A DNA stretch of 64,000 bases from Nocardiopsis sp. ATB16-24 (GTDB lineage: Bacteria > Actinomycetota > Actinomycetes > Streptosporangiales > Streptosporangiaceae), in the NCBI RefSeq assembly GCF_030271535.1, contig NZ_JASCXJ010000013.1:62001-126000 (forward strand), read 5' to 3'. The notes below the pieces were generated by a model that searched no databases, had not been told where the DNA came from, and saw nothing but the letters and a program-made list of their open reading frames with translations. Shown here in pieces: positions 26,341-34,395 of the stretch. Made by a program: the position numbers and the translations under genes. Every line of letters begins with the position of its first letter. Positions within the stretch are counted from its first letter, which is position 1.

Positions 26341-26673
26341 CTATTCGGTGGACACGCCCATTGCTCGGGCGAGGGCCACCGCGATGACCTCGATGATGCC
26401 GGGGACGTAGAAGACGATCCCGATGAAGATGGCCAGGATGATGAACTGCGCGAATCTCGTGATCTCCCTCGTGAACAGGAAGAACACCGCCACGATGGAG
26501 ACGATGACGAGGAAGAGGGGTCCGAAGAATCCGCGTAGGAAGTCGGCGAGGCCGCCGGTGTCCGGGGCGTTCTCCTGGGCGATGTTCGCCGTGAGGAAGA
26601 GCAGGTCCGTGCCTCCGGCGGCGTGGAACACGTCCGGTGTCGATGACATCAGGGGGAGCATGTCAGGCGCCAC
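26341..26673 (-). CDS. Small two-helix membrane protein (ConC/TcpD position)
   Basis: A 110-residue protein with a short exported or amphipathic start and two membrane helices (about residues 48-68 and 75-103: FFGPLFLVIVSIVAVFFLF and FIILAIFIGIVFYVPGIIEVI). Between the TcpC-like and TcpE-like genes it takes the place of ConC of ICEBs1; a VirB2-like pilin role is a weaker alternative. The start is either GTG (given) or the ATG 12 bases later. Neither has its own good Shine-Dalgarno, but a 12-codon frame with a strong one overlaps this start (26663-26701), so translation is probably coupled. Confidence 0.7.
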   Translation of the reverse strand: MAPDMLPLMSSTPDVFHAAGGTDLLFLTANIAQENAPDTGGLADFLRGFFGPLFLVIVSIVAVFFLFTREITRFAQFIILAIFIGIVFYVPGIIEVIAVALARAMGVSTE

Positions 26674-26701
26674 CCCCCGGTGTCGTTGCTGGTGTGCGCA
26701 T
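26663..26701 (-). CDS. Candidate 12-codon leader peptide before the two-helix gene
   Basis: ATG at 26701-26699 encodes MRTPATTPGGGA then TGA. It follows a strong AAGGAG-GAAGG region, whereas the downstream gene lacks one. The TGA lies 8 to 10 nt after the downstream GTG and 1 nt before its alternative ATG. This fits reinitiation or stop-start coupling. It could instead be a chance frame beside a poorly defined start. Confidence 0.4.
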   Translation of the reverse strand: MRTPATTPGGGA

Positions 26702-26733
26702 GGTCCTTCTCTTCTCCTTGCCTACGGGCCTCG

Positions 26734-27681
26734 TCATCCGCCGAACGAGTGCGGGGCGCCCTGGATGTCCCGCACGTACCACTCGTTGCCGGAGTTGACG
26801 ACGGTGACCAGGTAGTTCTGCGTCAACTGTCCGGTCTGTGTTTCCTCGGGGGCCGGGAGGTTCCACCGGACCGTGGCCGCCACCTGTCGTACGTCATCAT
26901 TCCCGTTCGACGCCTGAGATGGCACCGCCAGATCGGACAGTTCACCAAATTCCAGACTGTCCGCGGGAAGAGGTGTCACTGTGGCCCCCGGCTCCACGTA
27001 GCGCTCCAGATGCGCCGGCTCTCCCGCGTAGGCCTCGAAGAAACCGGGCAGCACCTCTGTGAGCTGCTCCTCCGCCCGCGCGTCGTGCTCGTAGGCGGAG
27101 CCCTGGGGCAGGGACGCCTGGGTGGGCGCGGCCAGCAGGGCGGGGCGGCCGGAGACCACGAGCGCGTCGTCCTCGGCGTAGACGGGCACGTCCAGCCGCA
27201 TGGGCTCGCCGTTGACGTCGGCCCGGACGACGACGAGGGCGTGGTTGTCGTCGCGCACGTCCACCGCGACGACCGTGAGGTTGTCTCCGGTGAGGCTGTC
27301 GGCGGGGGCGTCGAGGGAGGCGGCCTCCCCTTCGGGGACGAACGCGGCCAGGGCGGACAGGCGTGCCTCGGGGTCCTCGGTGTCGAGGTAGGCCTCGGCG
27401 AACCTGAGCCCGAAGGCCGCGGCCGCGGTCTCGGGATAGGTGACGCCGTCGTCCCGTTCGGGCTCCTGTGCCGTGTCGGGAAGGGCGAGACCGCCGCGCA
27501 GCGGGAACCAGATGCCGTTGAAGATGACGACGATCATGAACGCCCACAGGACGGCGCGTCCCACGCCCACCCACCAGCGTCCACCCGCTCCGGCCCGCGG
27601 CCGCCTGGCGGGAGGGGCGTCGAACTCCATGCCGTCCTCCTGGTCACGCGCGGTGGTACTGCGCCGTGACGCCTTCGCCAT
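26734..27681 (-). CDS. TcpC/ConB (VirB8-like) conjugation-type protein
   Basis: A 315-residue protein with a basic cytosolic start of about 38 residues, one membrane helix (WVGVGRAVLWAFMIVVIFNGIWF) and a large outer part that, by length and by the two repeated pattern blocks (ALRFAEAYL... and LPGFFEAYA...YLVTVVNSGNEWYV), fits the two NTF2-like domains of TcpC and ConB. These proteins form the periplasm-side scaffold of Gram-positive type IV secretion systems. AGGAGG lies 5 nt before the ATG. It is the first gene of the secretion run, with a 9-bp hairpin immediately upstream of its ribosome site. Confidence 0.82.
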   Translation of the reverse strand: MAKASRRSTTARDQEDGMEFDAPPARRPRAGAGGRWWVGVGRAVLWAFMIVVIFNGIWFPLRGGLALPDTAQEPERDDGVTYPETAAAAFGLRFAEAYLDTEDPEARLSALAAFVPEGEAASLDAPADSLTGDNLTVVAVDVRDDNHALVVVRADVNGEPMRLDVPVYAEDDALVVSGRPALLAAPTQASLPQGSAYEHDARAEEQLTEVLPGFFEAYAGEPAHLERYVEPGATVTPLPADSLEFGELSDLAVPSQASNGNDDVRQVAATVRWNLPAPEETQTGQLTQNYLVTVVNSGNEWYVRDIQGAPHSFGG

Positions 27682-27705
27682 CCCCGCCTCCTGCACAAAG
27701 TTCCG

Positions 27706-27726
27706 CGCCGTTCGCTGCGAACGGCG
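27706..27726 (-). promoter_or_regulatory. Perfect hairpin in the leader of the tcpC-like gene
   Basis: CGCCGTTCG-CTG-CGAACGGCG: 9-bp arms with a 3-nt loop, 25 bp upstream of the start codon. It could be an operator or an RNA stem near the ribosome site. Confidence 0.45.
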
Positions 27727-27863
27727 TATCCGCCATGCCTTGTCTACCCCATCCCTATAGTGAGGCATTGTGTGGGTTGGGAGCGCCCTTGGTGACTCCG
27801 CGTTTCCCCGTCAACCGCACATTGCACGCAACAGCCGAACTTCTCAAAAGGTGCACAATACGG

Positions 27864-27887
27864 CAATAGGAGGGCTAACTCCTATTG
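27864..27887. promoter_or_regulatory. AT-rich inverted repeat, candidate operator
   Basis: CAATAGGAG and its complement with a 6-nt centre, about 180 bp upstream of the first secretion gene. Its AT-richer sequence stands out from the surroundings. Confidence 0.35.
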
Positions 27888-28254
27888 TGGATGCGCACAT
27901 CACCACAATTACGGACTGGCCGGAAAGAGATCAGTTCCCTGGAGGAGAGCAGGGTGTGCCCTCCTCGGCGGGAAAGGCGCCGGCCCTCCGCCCCTGGCGG
28001 CCGTCTCCCATCACCAAGGAAGGCACACCCGCGATTCCGACTCCGGGTCGTCACCGAGCAGCACGATCGTCCCGTGGTTCGTGTCCGTCCGGAACCGGGA
28101 CCTCAGGGATGTCCTCGGTGACCGCCTCGACGACGCACACGTCCCTCTCGGCGAACGGTCCGTCCGACACGGTGTACTCGCGGTCGGTGGCGACGTGCAC
28201 CGGACGGTGTTGGTCGTCGATCCTTCGGGACCGGCCCCAGGCGAGCGGTACTTC

Positions 28255-28378
28255 GACGGCTCGGGGCTGCGATACCGGTGAAGGGGTTCCCGCGTGTGTC
28301 CTCGTCGACCTCGTTGATCAGCGGGAAGAGGGATCCGCGCGCCTCGCCGGCCGTGACGGACACGACCGCCCCCTTCAT
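28255..28378 (-). pseudogene. Phd/YefM-type antitoxin remnant
   Basis: The minus strand reads MKGAVVSVTAGEARGSLF and then PLINEVDEDT, which matches the N-terminal DNA-binding part of actinobacterial Phd/YefM antitoxins (S-A-x-E-A-R-x-x-L-F-P-L-I-x-x-V). After about 40 residues the expected VEIT-x-R-x-G-x-A-V-L segment is missing and the coding pattern appears to move to another frame (RPVHVATDREYTVSDGPF). There is no ribosome site, and no RelE/YoeB toxin is seen next to it. I read it as the decayed remains of a toxin-antitoxin pair. Confidence 0.5.
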
Positions 28379-28437
28379 CACGTGGTACTCGGTATCCCAC
28401 CGGTCACGCCTGGGTCGAACCCGATCCGGAGACGACA

Positions 28438-28476
28438 GGGGCCGCGGCCGGCGCTCTCGGCGCGGACCACGGCCCC
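28438..28476 (-). terminator. Hairpin downstream of ychF
   Basis: GGGGCCG/CGGCCCC arms around a GC-rich, self-pairing centre, about 10 bp after the ychF stop. Confidence 0.35.
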
Positions 28477-28485
28477 CGAACCCGG

Positions 28486-29571
28486 CTACACGTTGAAGCG
28501 GAACTCCACCACGTCGCCGTCGGCCATCACGTACTCCTTGCCCTCCATGCGGACCTTGCCCGCGGCGCGGGCGGCCTGCATGTCGCCCGCGGCGACCAGG
28601 TCGTCGAAGGAGACCACTTCGGCCTTGATGAAGCCGCGCTGGAAATCGGTGTGGATGACCCCGGCCGCCTCGGGGGCGGTGGTGCCCTTCCTGATGGTCC
28701 AGGCACGGGCCTCCTTGGGCCCGGCGGTCAGGTAGGTCTGCAATCCCAGGGTGTCGAAACCCACCCGTACCAGCTGCGCCAGACCCGACTCGGTCTGCCC
28801 CATGGACTCCAGGAGCTCCTGCGCCTCGTCCTCGTCGAGCTCGGCCAACTCCGCCTCGATCTTGGCGTCCAGGAAGATCGCCTCGGCCGGGGCCACGAGT
28901 TCCTGCAACTTCGCGCGCAGGGCCTCGTCGGCCAACTCCTCGGTGTCCAGGTTGAACACGTAGATGAAGGGCTTGACCGTCAGCAGGCTCAGTTCGCGCA
29001 GACGGCCCAGGTCCACTCCTTGGGACGCGAACAGCGAGACGCCCTCGTCGAGGACCTCCTGGGCCGCGCGGGCGTTGTCGAGCAGCGCCTGGGCGTCCTT
29101 GTCCTTGGCGTTGCGCTTGGCGTCCTTCTCCAGGCGCGGGATCGCCCTCTCCAGCGTCTGGAGGTCGGCGAGGATGAGTTCGGTGTTGATCGTCTCGATG
29201 TCGCGGGAGGGTTCGACCTCGCCGTCGACGTGCGTGACGTCGGGGTCCTCGAAGGCCCGGATCACCTGGCAGATGGCGTCGCACTCACGGATGTTGGCGA
29301 GGAACTTGTTGCCCAGGCCCTCACCGGTGGAGGCGCCGCGCACGATGCCCGCGATGTCGACGAAGTCCACCGTCGCCGGGAGGATCTTCTGCGACCCGAA
29401 GATCTCGGCCAGCCGGCCGAGCCGCTGGTCGGGCACGCCGACGACTCCGACGTTGGGCTCGATGGTCGCGAACGGATAGTTCGCGGCCAGAGCGTCGTTC
29501 TTGGTCAGCGCGTTGAAGAGGGTGGACTTGCCCACGTTGGGCAGGCCGACGATCCCGATAGACAGACTCAC
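28486..29571 (-). CDS. ychF: Redox-regulated ATPase YchF (Obg family)
   Basis: A 361-residue, universally conserved P-loop NTPase that prefers ATP and associates with the ribosome. The N-terminus has [14 protein letters not shown] (G1), followed by the G2/G3 region with [14 protein letters not shown] coiled-coil insert (around residues 120-185) and the C-terminal TGS-like domain ([24 protein letters not shown]) are in the usual order. The length and the FRFNV ending are typical. The start ATG (MSLSIGIVG) is fixed by family length. It lies outside the accessory block and is ordinary in composition. Confidence 0.96.
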   Translation of the reverse strand: MSLSIGIVGLPNVGKSTLFNALTKNDALAANYPFATIEPNVGVVGVPDQRLGRLAEIFGSQKILPATVDFVDIAGIVRGASTGEGLGNKFLANIRECDAICQVIRAFEDPDVTHVDGEVEPSRDIETINTELILADLQTLERAIPRLEKDAKRNAKDKDAQALLDNARAAQEVLDEGVSLFASQGVDLGRLRELSLLTVKPFIYVFNLDTEELADEALRAKLQELVAPAEAIFLDAKIEAELAELDEDEAQELLESMGQTESGLAQLVRVGFDTLGLQTYLTAGPKEARAWTIRKGTTAPEAAGVIHTDFQRGFIKAEVVSFDDLVAAGDMQAARAAGKVRMEGKEYVMADGDVVEFRFNV

Positions 29572-29941
29572 AAGGTCAGAGTCTATGCGGCCTCACGAGT
29601 GGGACGATCCGTCGTGAACGGGGGACCGGAGGAGAAAAGCCGGACACGATCAGCACGAACACCGTGCACACGCCTCGTCACTCGGAGTAGGTTCGAAAGA
29701 CGTCGCCGGGGCCTGGGAGGAGAGGTCGGGCAGGCGCGCGAGTCACCCGTCGCGTGTCCCGATCCGCCCCGGACGCTGGGCCGAAACACGGCCGTCGACG
29801 GAAGAAGCCCCGCCCGACGTGGACGTCGGACGGGGTGAGGCGGGGACATCGGGGTACGCGGGGGCCGAGCCGGTGCGCCGGACCACCGTGAGGTGGTGGA
29901 CGCCCCTTCCGTCACGGCCTCGCTCCTGGGGGGAGACGACT
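29572..29941. other. 370-bp divergent region between ychF and the FkbM gene
   Basis: No gene is supported. It holds a 13-bp-arm hairpin at 29808-29835 and presumably both promoters. Confidence 0.45.
29808..29835. terminator. GC-rich hairpin in a divergent region
   Basis: CCCCGCCCGACGT / ACGTCGGACGGGG, 13-bp arms with one mismatch and a 2-nt loop. A terminator is unexpected between divergent genes, so an attenuator or operator for the FkbM gene is possible. Confidence 0.4.
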
Positions 29942-30910
29942 GTGGTCACCGACCAACTGAGGGCACTCGTGCACCGCTATCCACTGGTCCGCTTCGCGAC
30001 CAGGAGACTGCGGGTACGTCTGCCCAGAAGGCTGGGCGGGCTGGATCCCGACCGGGTCCCGCCGTGGAGCCGTCAGGTGTCCTTCCGCCTGCCGCGTCTG
30101 GAGTCGGACACGCGCCGGACGGGTCCGGACGTCCTCACCGTGCGTCTGCCCGGTGACCTCACCGTTCCGCGTCGGCTGGCCTACTTCGGGTTGGCCAGGC
30201 ACGAACCCGAGAGCCTGGCCTGCTTCATGGCGATGCTCGACCACACCCGCCCCGGGGCGGTGTTCGACGTGGGGGCGGGGGTGGGGGTGTACTCGCTGCT
30301 GGCCGCCGCGCGCACGAGCCGTCCCGTCTTCGCCTTCGAACCGACCCCGGAGATCGCCGCGGCGGCCCGGGTGCTGTCCTCCTCCGCGAACCTGGGGTTC
30401 ACCGTGGTCGAGTCCGCGTTGAGCAACCACACCGGAACCGCGCAGTTGCGTCGCTCCCCGCACAACGACATGTGCAACACGCTGGTGCGCTCCACCCGCG
30501 GCGATCTGGCGCACATCACCGTGGAGGTGACCACCCTGTCGCGCTGGAACGAGGGCGCGACGGCCCTCCCCACGGTGCTCAAGATCGACACGGTCGGCAC
30601 CGAGCCGGACGTGGTCGCCGGAGGCCTGGAGGTGCTGCGCCGGTACCGGCCGTGGATGCTGGTCAAGGTCCGGCCGGACCGGGGCGTGGAGGAACGGCTC
30701 ATGGCCCTGCTCGATCCGTTGGAGTACACCTGGTATCCGGTGGTCGGGCCTTCGCCCTACGAGGCGCGCACCGAGATCGCGGGGAGGGCCTCACCGGCCT
30801 GGGAGCGGATGTGGCTGTTCACCCCCGAACCGGTTCCCGAGGGGTTCTGGCCCTCGGTACGTCACTGGCGCACGGCCGTGGACCGCTGTGCGCCCGAGCC
30901 GGACGCCTGA
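29942..30910 (+). CDS. FkbM-family methyltransferase
   Basis: A 322-residue SAM-dependent methyltransferase of the FkbM type. Motif I is VFDVGAGVGVYSLLAA, and the acidic end of strand 2 is FAFEPTPE. The family's KIDVEG motif appears as KIDTVGTEPDVVAGG, a small departure. FkbM enzymes O-methylate sugars, polyketides and similar molecules; no biosynthetic cluster is nearby, so the substrate is unknown. The GTG start has GGGGGAG seven bases upstream. It is convergent with the next gene, with only 19 bp between stops. Confidence 0.88.
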   Translation: MVTDQLRALVHRYPLVRFATRRLRVRLPRRLGGLDPDRVPPWSRQVSFRLPRLESDTRRTGPDVLTVRLPGDLTVPRRLAYFGLARHEPESLACFMAMLDHTRPGAVFDVGAGVGVYSLLAAARTSRPVFAFEPTPEIAAAARVLSSSANLGFTVVESALSNHTGTAQLRRSPHNDMCNTLVRSTRGDLAHITVEVTTLSRWNEGATALPTVLKIDTVGTEPDVVAGGLEVLRRYRPWMLVKVRPDRGVEERLMALLDPLEYTWYPVVGPSPYEARTEIAGRASPAWERMWLFTPEPVPEGFWPSVRHWRTAVDRCAPEPDA

Positions 30911-30929
30911 CGCCGACCGACGACCCCTT

Positions 30930-31628
30930 TCAGATCCACCCTTCCAACGCGGCGAGGAAGCCGGGCAGGTCGTCCCGGTGGACGCAGTGCCCGGCGCCCT
31001 CCACGACCCGGACGGTGAAGCCCCGCTCGGCGAGTTCCTCCGCGGTCCGCGGGGTGACGGTGACGCTGTTCCCGGCCCGTAGGACGAGGGAGGGGACCAC
31101 CGGCCCGTCGGGGAGGAAGTCGTGTCCGGCCACCTCGGCGGCGACGAAGTCGAAGAACTCCGGGTCGAAGGCGGCGAAGCCTCTGACCTCCCGTTCCACG
31201 TCGGTGTCGTGCCACTTGGGGTTGAGCTGGCGCACGTGGGCCACGTCCGCCGTGGCGAAGACCCGGCGCATGCGCTCACTCGCGTCGGCGTGCATGGGCG
31301 GCAGGCGGAACGAGGGGTCGACGTAGACCGCGCGGGTCGGAAGCAGTCGTTCCACCGCCAGGGAGAGCGCCACCGCGCCCATGGAGTGGCCGATGGCCAC
31401 GTCGGCGCCGGTGGGCAGGGAGTCGACCAGGTCGTCTCCGAGCGCGGAGACGGAGTAGTTCCCGCGCGGGCTGTCGCCGTGGCCGCGCATGTCGACGCTG
31501 ATCACCCGGTAGCCACGCTGGACGAGCCGTGCCTCGACGGCGTGCCATGTCTCGTGGGTGGCCATGGAACCGTGGACGAGGAGGACTGTGCGGTCACCGG
31601 TACCGCTGGTGTGGGTCTCCAGTCGCAT
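30930..31628 (-). CDS. Alpha/beta hydrolase (Ser nucleophile)
   Basis: A 232-residue alpha/beta hydrolase with LLVHGSMATHETW (oxyanion), the VDMRGHGDS strand-4 motif, the nucleophile elbow GHSMG (Ser82) and a terminal GAGHCVHRD base motif. These are features of a broad group of esterases and lactonases; no substrate can be assigned. No signal peptide. ATG start. Not related at the nucleophile to the Asp-type hydrolase at 6698-7519. Confidence 0.88.
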   Translation of the reverse strand: MRLETHTSGTGDRTVLLVHGSMATHETWHAVEARLVQRGYRVISVDMRGHGDSPRGNYSVSALGDDLVDSLPTGADVAIGHSMGAVALSLAVERLLPTRAVYVDPSFRLPPMHADASERMRRVFATADVAHVRQLNPKWHDTDVEREVRGFAAFDPEFFDFVAAEVAGHDFLPDGPVVPSLVLRAGNSVTVTPRTAEELAERGFTVRVVEGAGHCVHRDDLPGFLAALEGWI

Positions 31629-31991
31629 GGGAGAACGCCTCCTGGAAAAGTGGGGAGATCACCGTGCGGGAAGCGGCCGGGGAACGGCCGTGTGGACGGG
31701 TTCCTCCAGCGTCTCGAAAACTTTCGCGCGAGGAAAGGAAATGACCGGAAGCGGCCGTTTTCCGGGTACCTTTTCTTCCCCGTCCACCCCTGGAGTACGG
31801 GGAGGGAACGGCGCGATCCGCACATCGACTCCGCGTGTGGGCCGCGACGCGTGCTGTGACGACCACGGGCGGGCGCGGCTCCCGAGATCCCCGGATCCGA
31901 GCATGGACATGTCCGTCTTGGTGGGTCTGCTCACTGATTGTCCTGCGTGGCGGTGGGGACGCCGAGCCACGGGCCGGCACCATAGGCCTCC
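31629..31991. other. 363-bp divergent region before rmuC
   Basis: No gene is supported. The first half is AT-richer (31700-31790) and has short CGGCC/GGCCG repeats. The last bases (CATAGGCCTCC) lead directly into the rmuC start without a Shine-Dalgarno. Confidence 0.4.
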
Positions 31992-33323
31992 ATGAACGGC
32001 CTCGCACTGGTACTCATGCTCCTGATCGGCCTGGCGCTCGGCGTCGTCGTGGGTTGGACCCTGGCCCGCGGCCGGGACGCCGAGGCACGGGCGAACGCGC
32101 GCGCCGCCGAGGAGCGCGCCGCCTACGTGGAGGAGCAGCTCGCGGACCGCTTCCGTGCCCTGTCCGCGCAGGCCTTGGACCAGAGCAACCAGCGCTTCCT
32201 GGAACTGGCGGAGGGTCGACTGCGCGCGGTGGGCGCCGAGGCGGGGAGCGATCTGGACGAGCGGCGTCGTGCGGTGGAACGCATGGTCGAGCCCCTGGCC
32301 CGGACCCTGGACCGGGTGGAGCGTCAACTGCGGGAGGTGGACGCCGGACGGGCGGCCGCGCACGCCGAGCTGGCCAAGCAGATCGAGTACGTGCGAGAGG
32401 GGTCCGAACGCCTGCGTGACCAGACCCGGTCCCTGGTGACGGCTCTGCGACGGCCCGAGGCGCGCGGCCGGTGGGGGGAGTTGCAGCTGCGTCGGGTGGC
32501 GGAGCTGGCGGGGATGGGAGCGCACTGTGACTTCGAGGAACAGGCGGCCACCCGCGACGGGTCACGGCGGCCGGACATGGTGGTGCGCCTGGCGGGCGGC
32601 AAGAACATCGTGGTGGACTCCAAGGTCCCGCTGGCGGCCTATCTGGACGCCGTGGAGGCGGATCCGGAGGAGGCCGCCCGTCATCTGCGCGTCCACGCCC
32701 GCCACCTGCGCACCCACGTGGACCAGTTGGCGGCGAAGTCGTACTGGGCGGCGTTCACCCCGGCACCGGAGTTCGTCGTACTGTTCGTTCCCGGTGAGGC
32801 CTTCCTCGCCCCGGCGCTGGAGCACGACCCGGAACTGTTGGAACACGCGATGGCACGGCGGGTGCACATCGCCACGCCCACGACGCTGATCTCCCTCCTG
32901 CGGACGGCGCAGTACGCCTGGCAGCAGGAGGCTCTGAGCGCGAACGCGCGGGCGGTGTTCGATCTGGGCAAACAGCTGCACGAGCGGCTGGGGAGGCTGG
33001 GCGCACACGTGGAGGGCCTGGGGCGTGCGCTGACGCGGACGGTGAGCGCCTACAACCAGACCGTGGGGTCGTTGGAGAGCCGGGTACTGGTGACGGCGCG
33101 CCGATTCCGCGACCTGGGACTGGTGGACGGCGAACTCGACCCGCCCACGGGGGTGGAGGAGCGTCCGCGCACGGTGACCGCTCCGGAGCTGTCCGATCCG
33201 GACGGCGGGGAGCCGACCATCGGGGCCGAGGAGGAGCGCGACCTGGAGAGGATTCGGTCCGCTGTCAACAGGAACACCGGCCCATCCCGAAAAGAGCGTG
33301 GCGAGAGCGTCCCCCGCCTCTGA
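31992..33323 (+). CDS. rmuC: DNA recombination protein RmuC
   Basis: RmuC is a predicted membrane-tethered nuclease-like protein that limits rearrangements at inverted repeats. The 443 residues have an N-terminal membrane helix (LALVLMLLIGLALGVVVGWTL), a long Arg/Glu/Ala-rich coiled coil to about residue 145, then the RmuC nuclease-like domain with RGRWGELQLRRV, RPDMVVRLAGGKNIVVDSK (the PD-x(n)-DSK core), VLFVPGEAFLAPAL and TTLISLLRT. The tail after residue 375 is acidic and disordered. It stands alone here but close to xseAB, another DNA-repair set. Confidence 0.93.
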   Translation: MNGLALVLMLLIGLALGVVVGWTLARGRDAEARANARAAEERAAYVEEQLADRFRALSAQALDQSNQRFLELAEGRLRAVGAEAGSDLDERRRAVERMVEPLARTLDRVERQLREVDAGRAAAHAELAKQIEYVREGSERLRDQTRSLVTALRRPEARGRWGELQLRRVAELAGMGAHCDFEEQAATRDGSRRPDMVVRLAGGKNIVVDSKVPLAAYLDAVEADPEEAARHLRVHARHLRTHVDQLAAKSYWAAFTPAPEFVVLFVPGEAFLAPALEHDPELLEHAMARRVHIATPTTLISLLRTAQYAWQQEALSANARAVFDLGKQLHERLGRLGAHVEGLGRALTRTVSAYNQTVGSLESRVLVTARRFRDLGLVDGELDPPTGVEERPRTVTAPELSDPDGGEPTIGAEEERDLERIRSAVNRNTGPSRKERGESVPRL

Positions 33324-33560
33324 CGAGGGGAGGTTCCTGTGTTCTGGCACCATGTCCCGAATATTCGGGCGATACGGGTGAACCCTTGCCGATTCCCTGA
33401 ACCACGGTGCCCCATCCTGGTGTCCAACGGATGGAAGCCGTGTTCGTGGCGGATCGGGCAAGCCTCGGAAGGGCGACACGATCCCTGGAAAAGACACCGA
33501 ACATTCACCAGAAGTGACACACTAAACACCGTGAGTAGCATACTTGAGAGGCGGACGGCC

Positions 33561-34100
33561 ATGCCCCCGCGGAAGGCGGACGGTCCGGAGCCCGGGAACG
33601 CACCGTACTTCGTGCGGACCAAGGGTCGAGGCACGAGCATTCCCCGCCCCAGAGGCAGGAACCGCGCGGCACCCAGGCGCGAGGAGGTACCCGCCCGGCG
33701 CCCACCCCGGCTGACCGGACGCGGCGGTGTCCTGGGCATCGTCGTGTTCAGCTTCGTCGGGACCCTGGTCACGCACTGGGCGGACCTGCCCCTCGCACCG
33801 GGGATCGGCTTCACCCTCGCCTGCCTGCTCAGCGTCTGTCTGGTCCGGCCGAGCGACCTGTTGTCGCTGTCGGTGAGCCCGCCCATCGCGTTCTTCGCGG
33901 CGGTGGTCGCGGCCGAGAGCCTCCTCGCCCTGGGCAGTGAGGGATTCGCCCGTGCGCTGCTCCTGGGCCTGGCCTCCCGCCTGGCCGAGGTCGCGCCCTG
34001 GCTGTTCCTGGGAACGGCGTTGGTACTGGTGATCGGGGTGTCCCGGGGCCTTCCCGGCAACATCCGCGACCTGGGGGACGAACTCAACGGCCGCCGGTGA
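33561..34100 (+). CDS. DUF6542-like membrane protein
   Basis: A protein of 179 residues with a basic, Pro/Arg-rich N-terminal 55 residues and four hydrophobic segments (GVLGIVVFSFVGTLVTHWA onward), ending in GLPGNIRDLGDELNGRR. This arrangement, and the position beside xseAB, matches the actinobacterial DUF6542 proteins as I remember them. The function is unknown. I give the ATG with GAGAGG nine bases upstream; a GTG at 33531 in the same frame is the alternative. Confidence 0.7.
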   Translation: MPPRKADGPEPGNAPYFVRTKGRGTSIPRPRGRNRAAPRREEVPARRPPRLTGRGGVLGIVVFSFVGTLVTHWADLPLAPGIGFTLACLLSVCLVRPSDLLSLSVSPPIAFFAAVVAAESLLALGSEGFARALLLGLASRLAEVAPWLFLGTALVLVIGVSRGLPGNIRDLGDELNGRR

Positions 34101-34132
34101 GACCCGCGGGCGCCCTCGCCCCGCGACCCACC

Positions 34133-34393
34133 TCAGAAGGGCGTGTCGTCCTCCCCCGGGGAGTCGCCCTGACGCTCGTCCATGGCGGCGGCCAGCGTGG
34201 CCCGGGCGCCCTCCAGCCACTGCTCGCACATCCGGGCGAGTTCCTCGCCGCGCTCCCACAACGCCAGCGACTCCTTCAGGCTGAGCCCGCCGGACTCCAG
34301 CCGTCGCACGACGTTGCTCAGCTCCTCCCGGCTCTCCTCGTAGCTCAGTTCCGGTTCGGTGGTGCCCTGTTGCTCGGTCGCCTTGGCGGCCAT
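34133..34393 (-). CDS. xseB: Exodeoxyribonuclease VII small subunit
   Basis: The 86-residue small subunit of exonuclease VII, which together with several copies per large subunit degrades single-stranded DNA in both directions. The helical-hairpin signature LSYEESREELSNVVRRLESGG, then LSLKESLALWERGEEL, is clear. The tail is acidic. It starts 2 bp after the xseA stop, so the two are one transcript (xseA-xseB). Confidence 0.95.
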   Translation of the reverse strand: MAAKATEQQGTTEPELSYEESREELSNVVRRLESGGLSLKESLALWERGEELARMCEQWLEGARATLAAAMDERQGDSPGEDDTPF

Positions 34394-34395
34394 CT

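Larger units (their letters stand above)
27682..28254. other. Intergenic region with several hairpins upstream of the secretion operon
   Basis: No intact gene. It holds a 9-bp hairpin at 27706-27726, an AT-richer stretch, a 9-bp inverted repeat at 27864-27887 and a 14-bp-arm repeat with one mismatch (GGGTGTGCC.TCCT / AGGA.GGCACACCC) at 27952-28030. On the minus strand, a frame-shifted continuation of the antitoxin remnant may reach into it. Confidence 0.45.

Noticed and set aside
27770..28735. 321-codon plus-strand frame overlapping the end of ychF
   Set aside because: It crosses the ychF coding region, has no ribosome site, and its composition changes along its length; the antitoxin remnant on the other strand explains part of it better.
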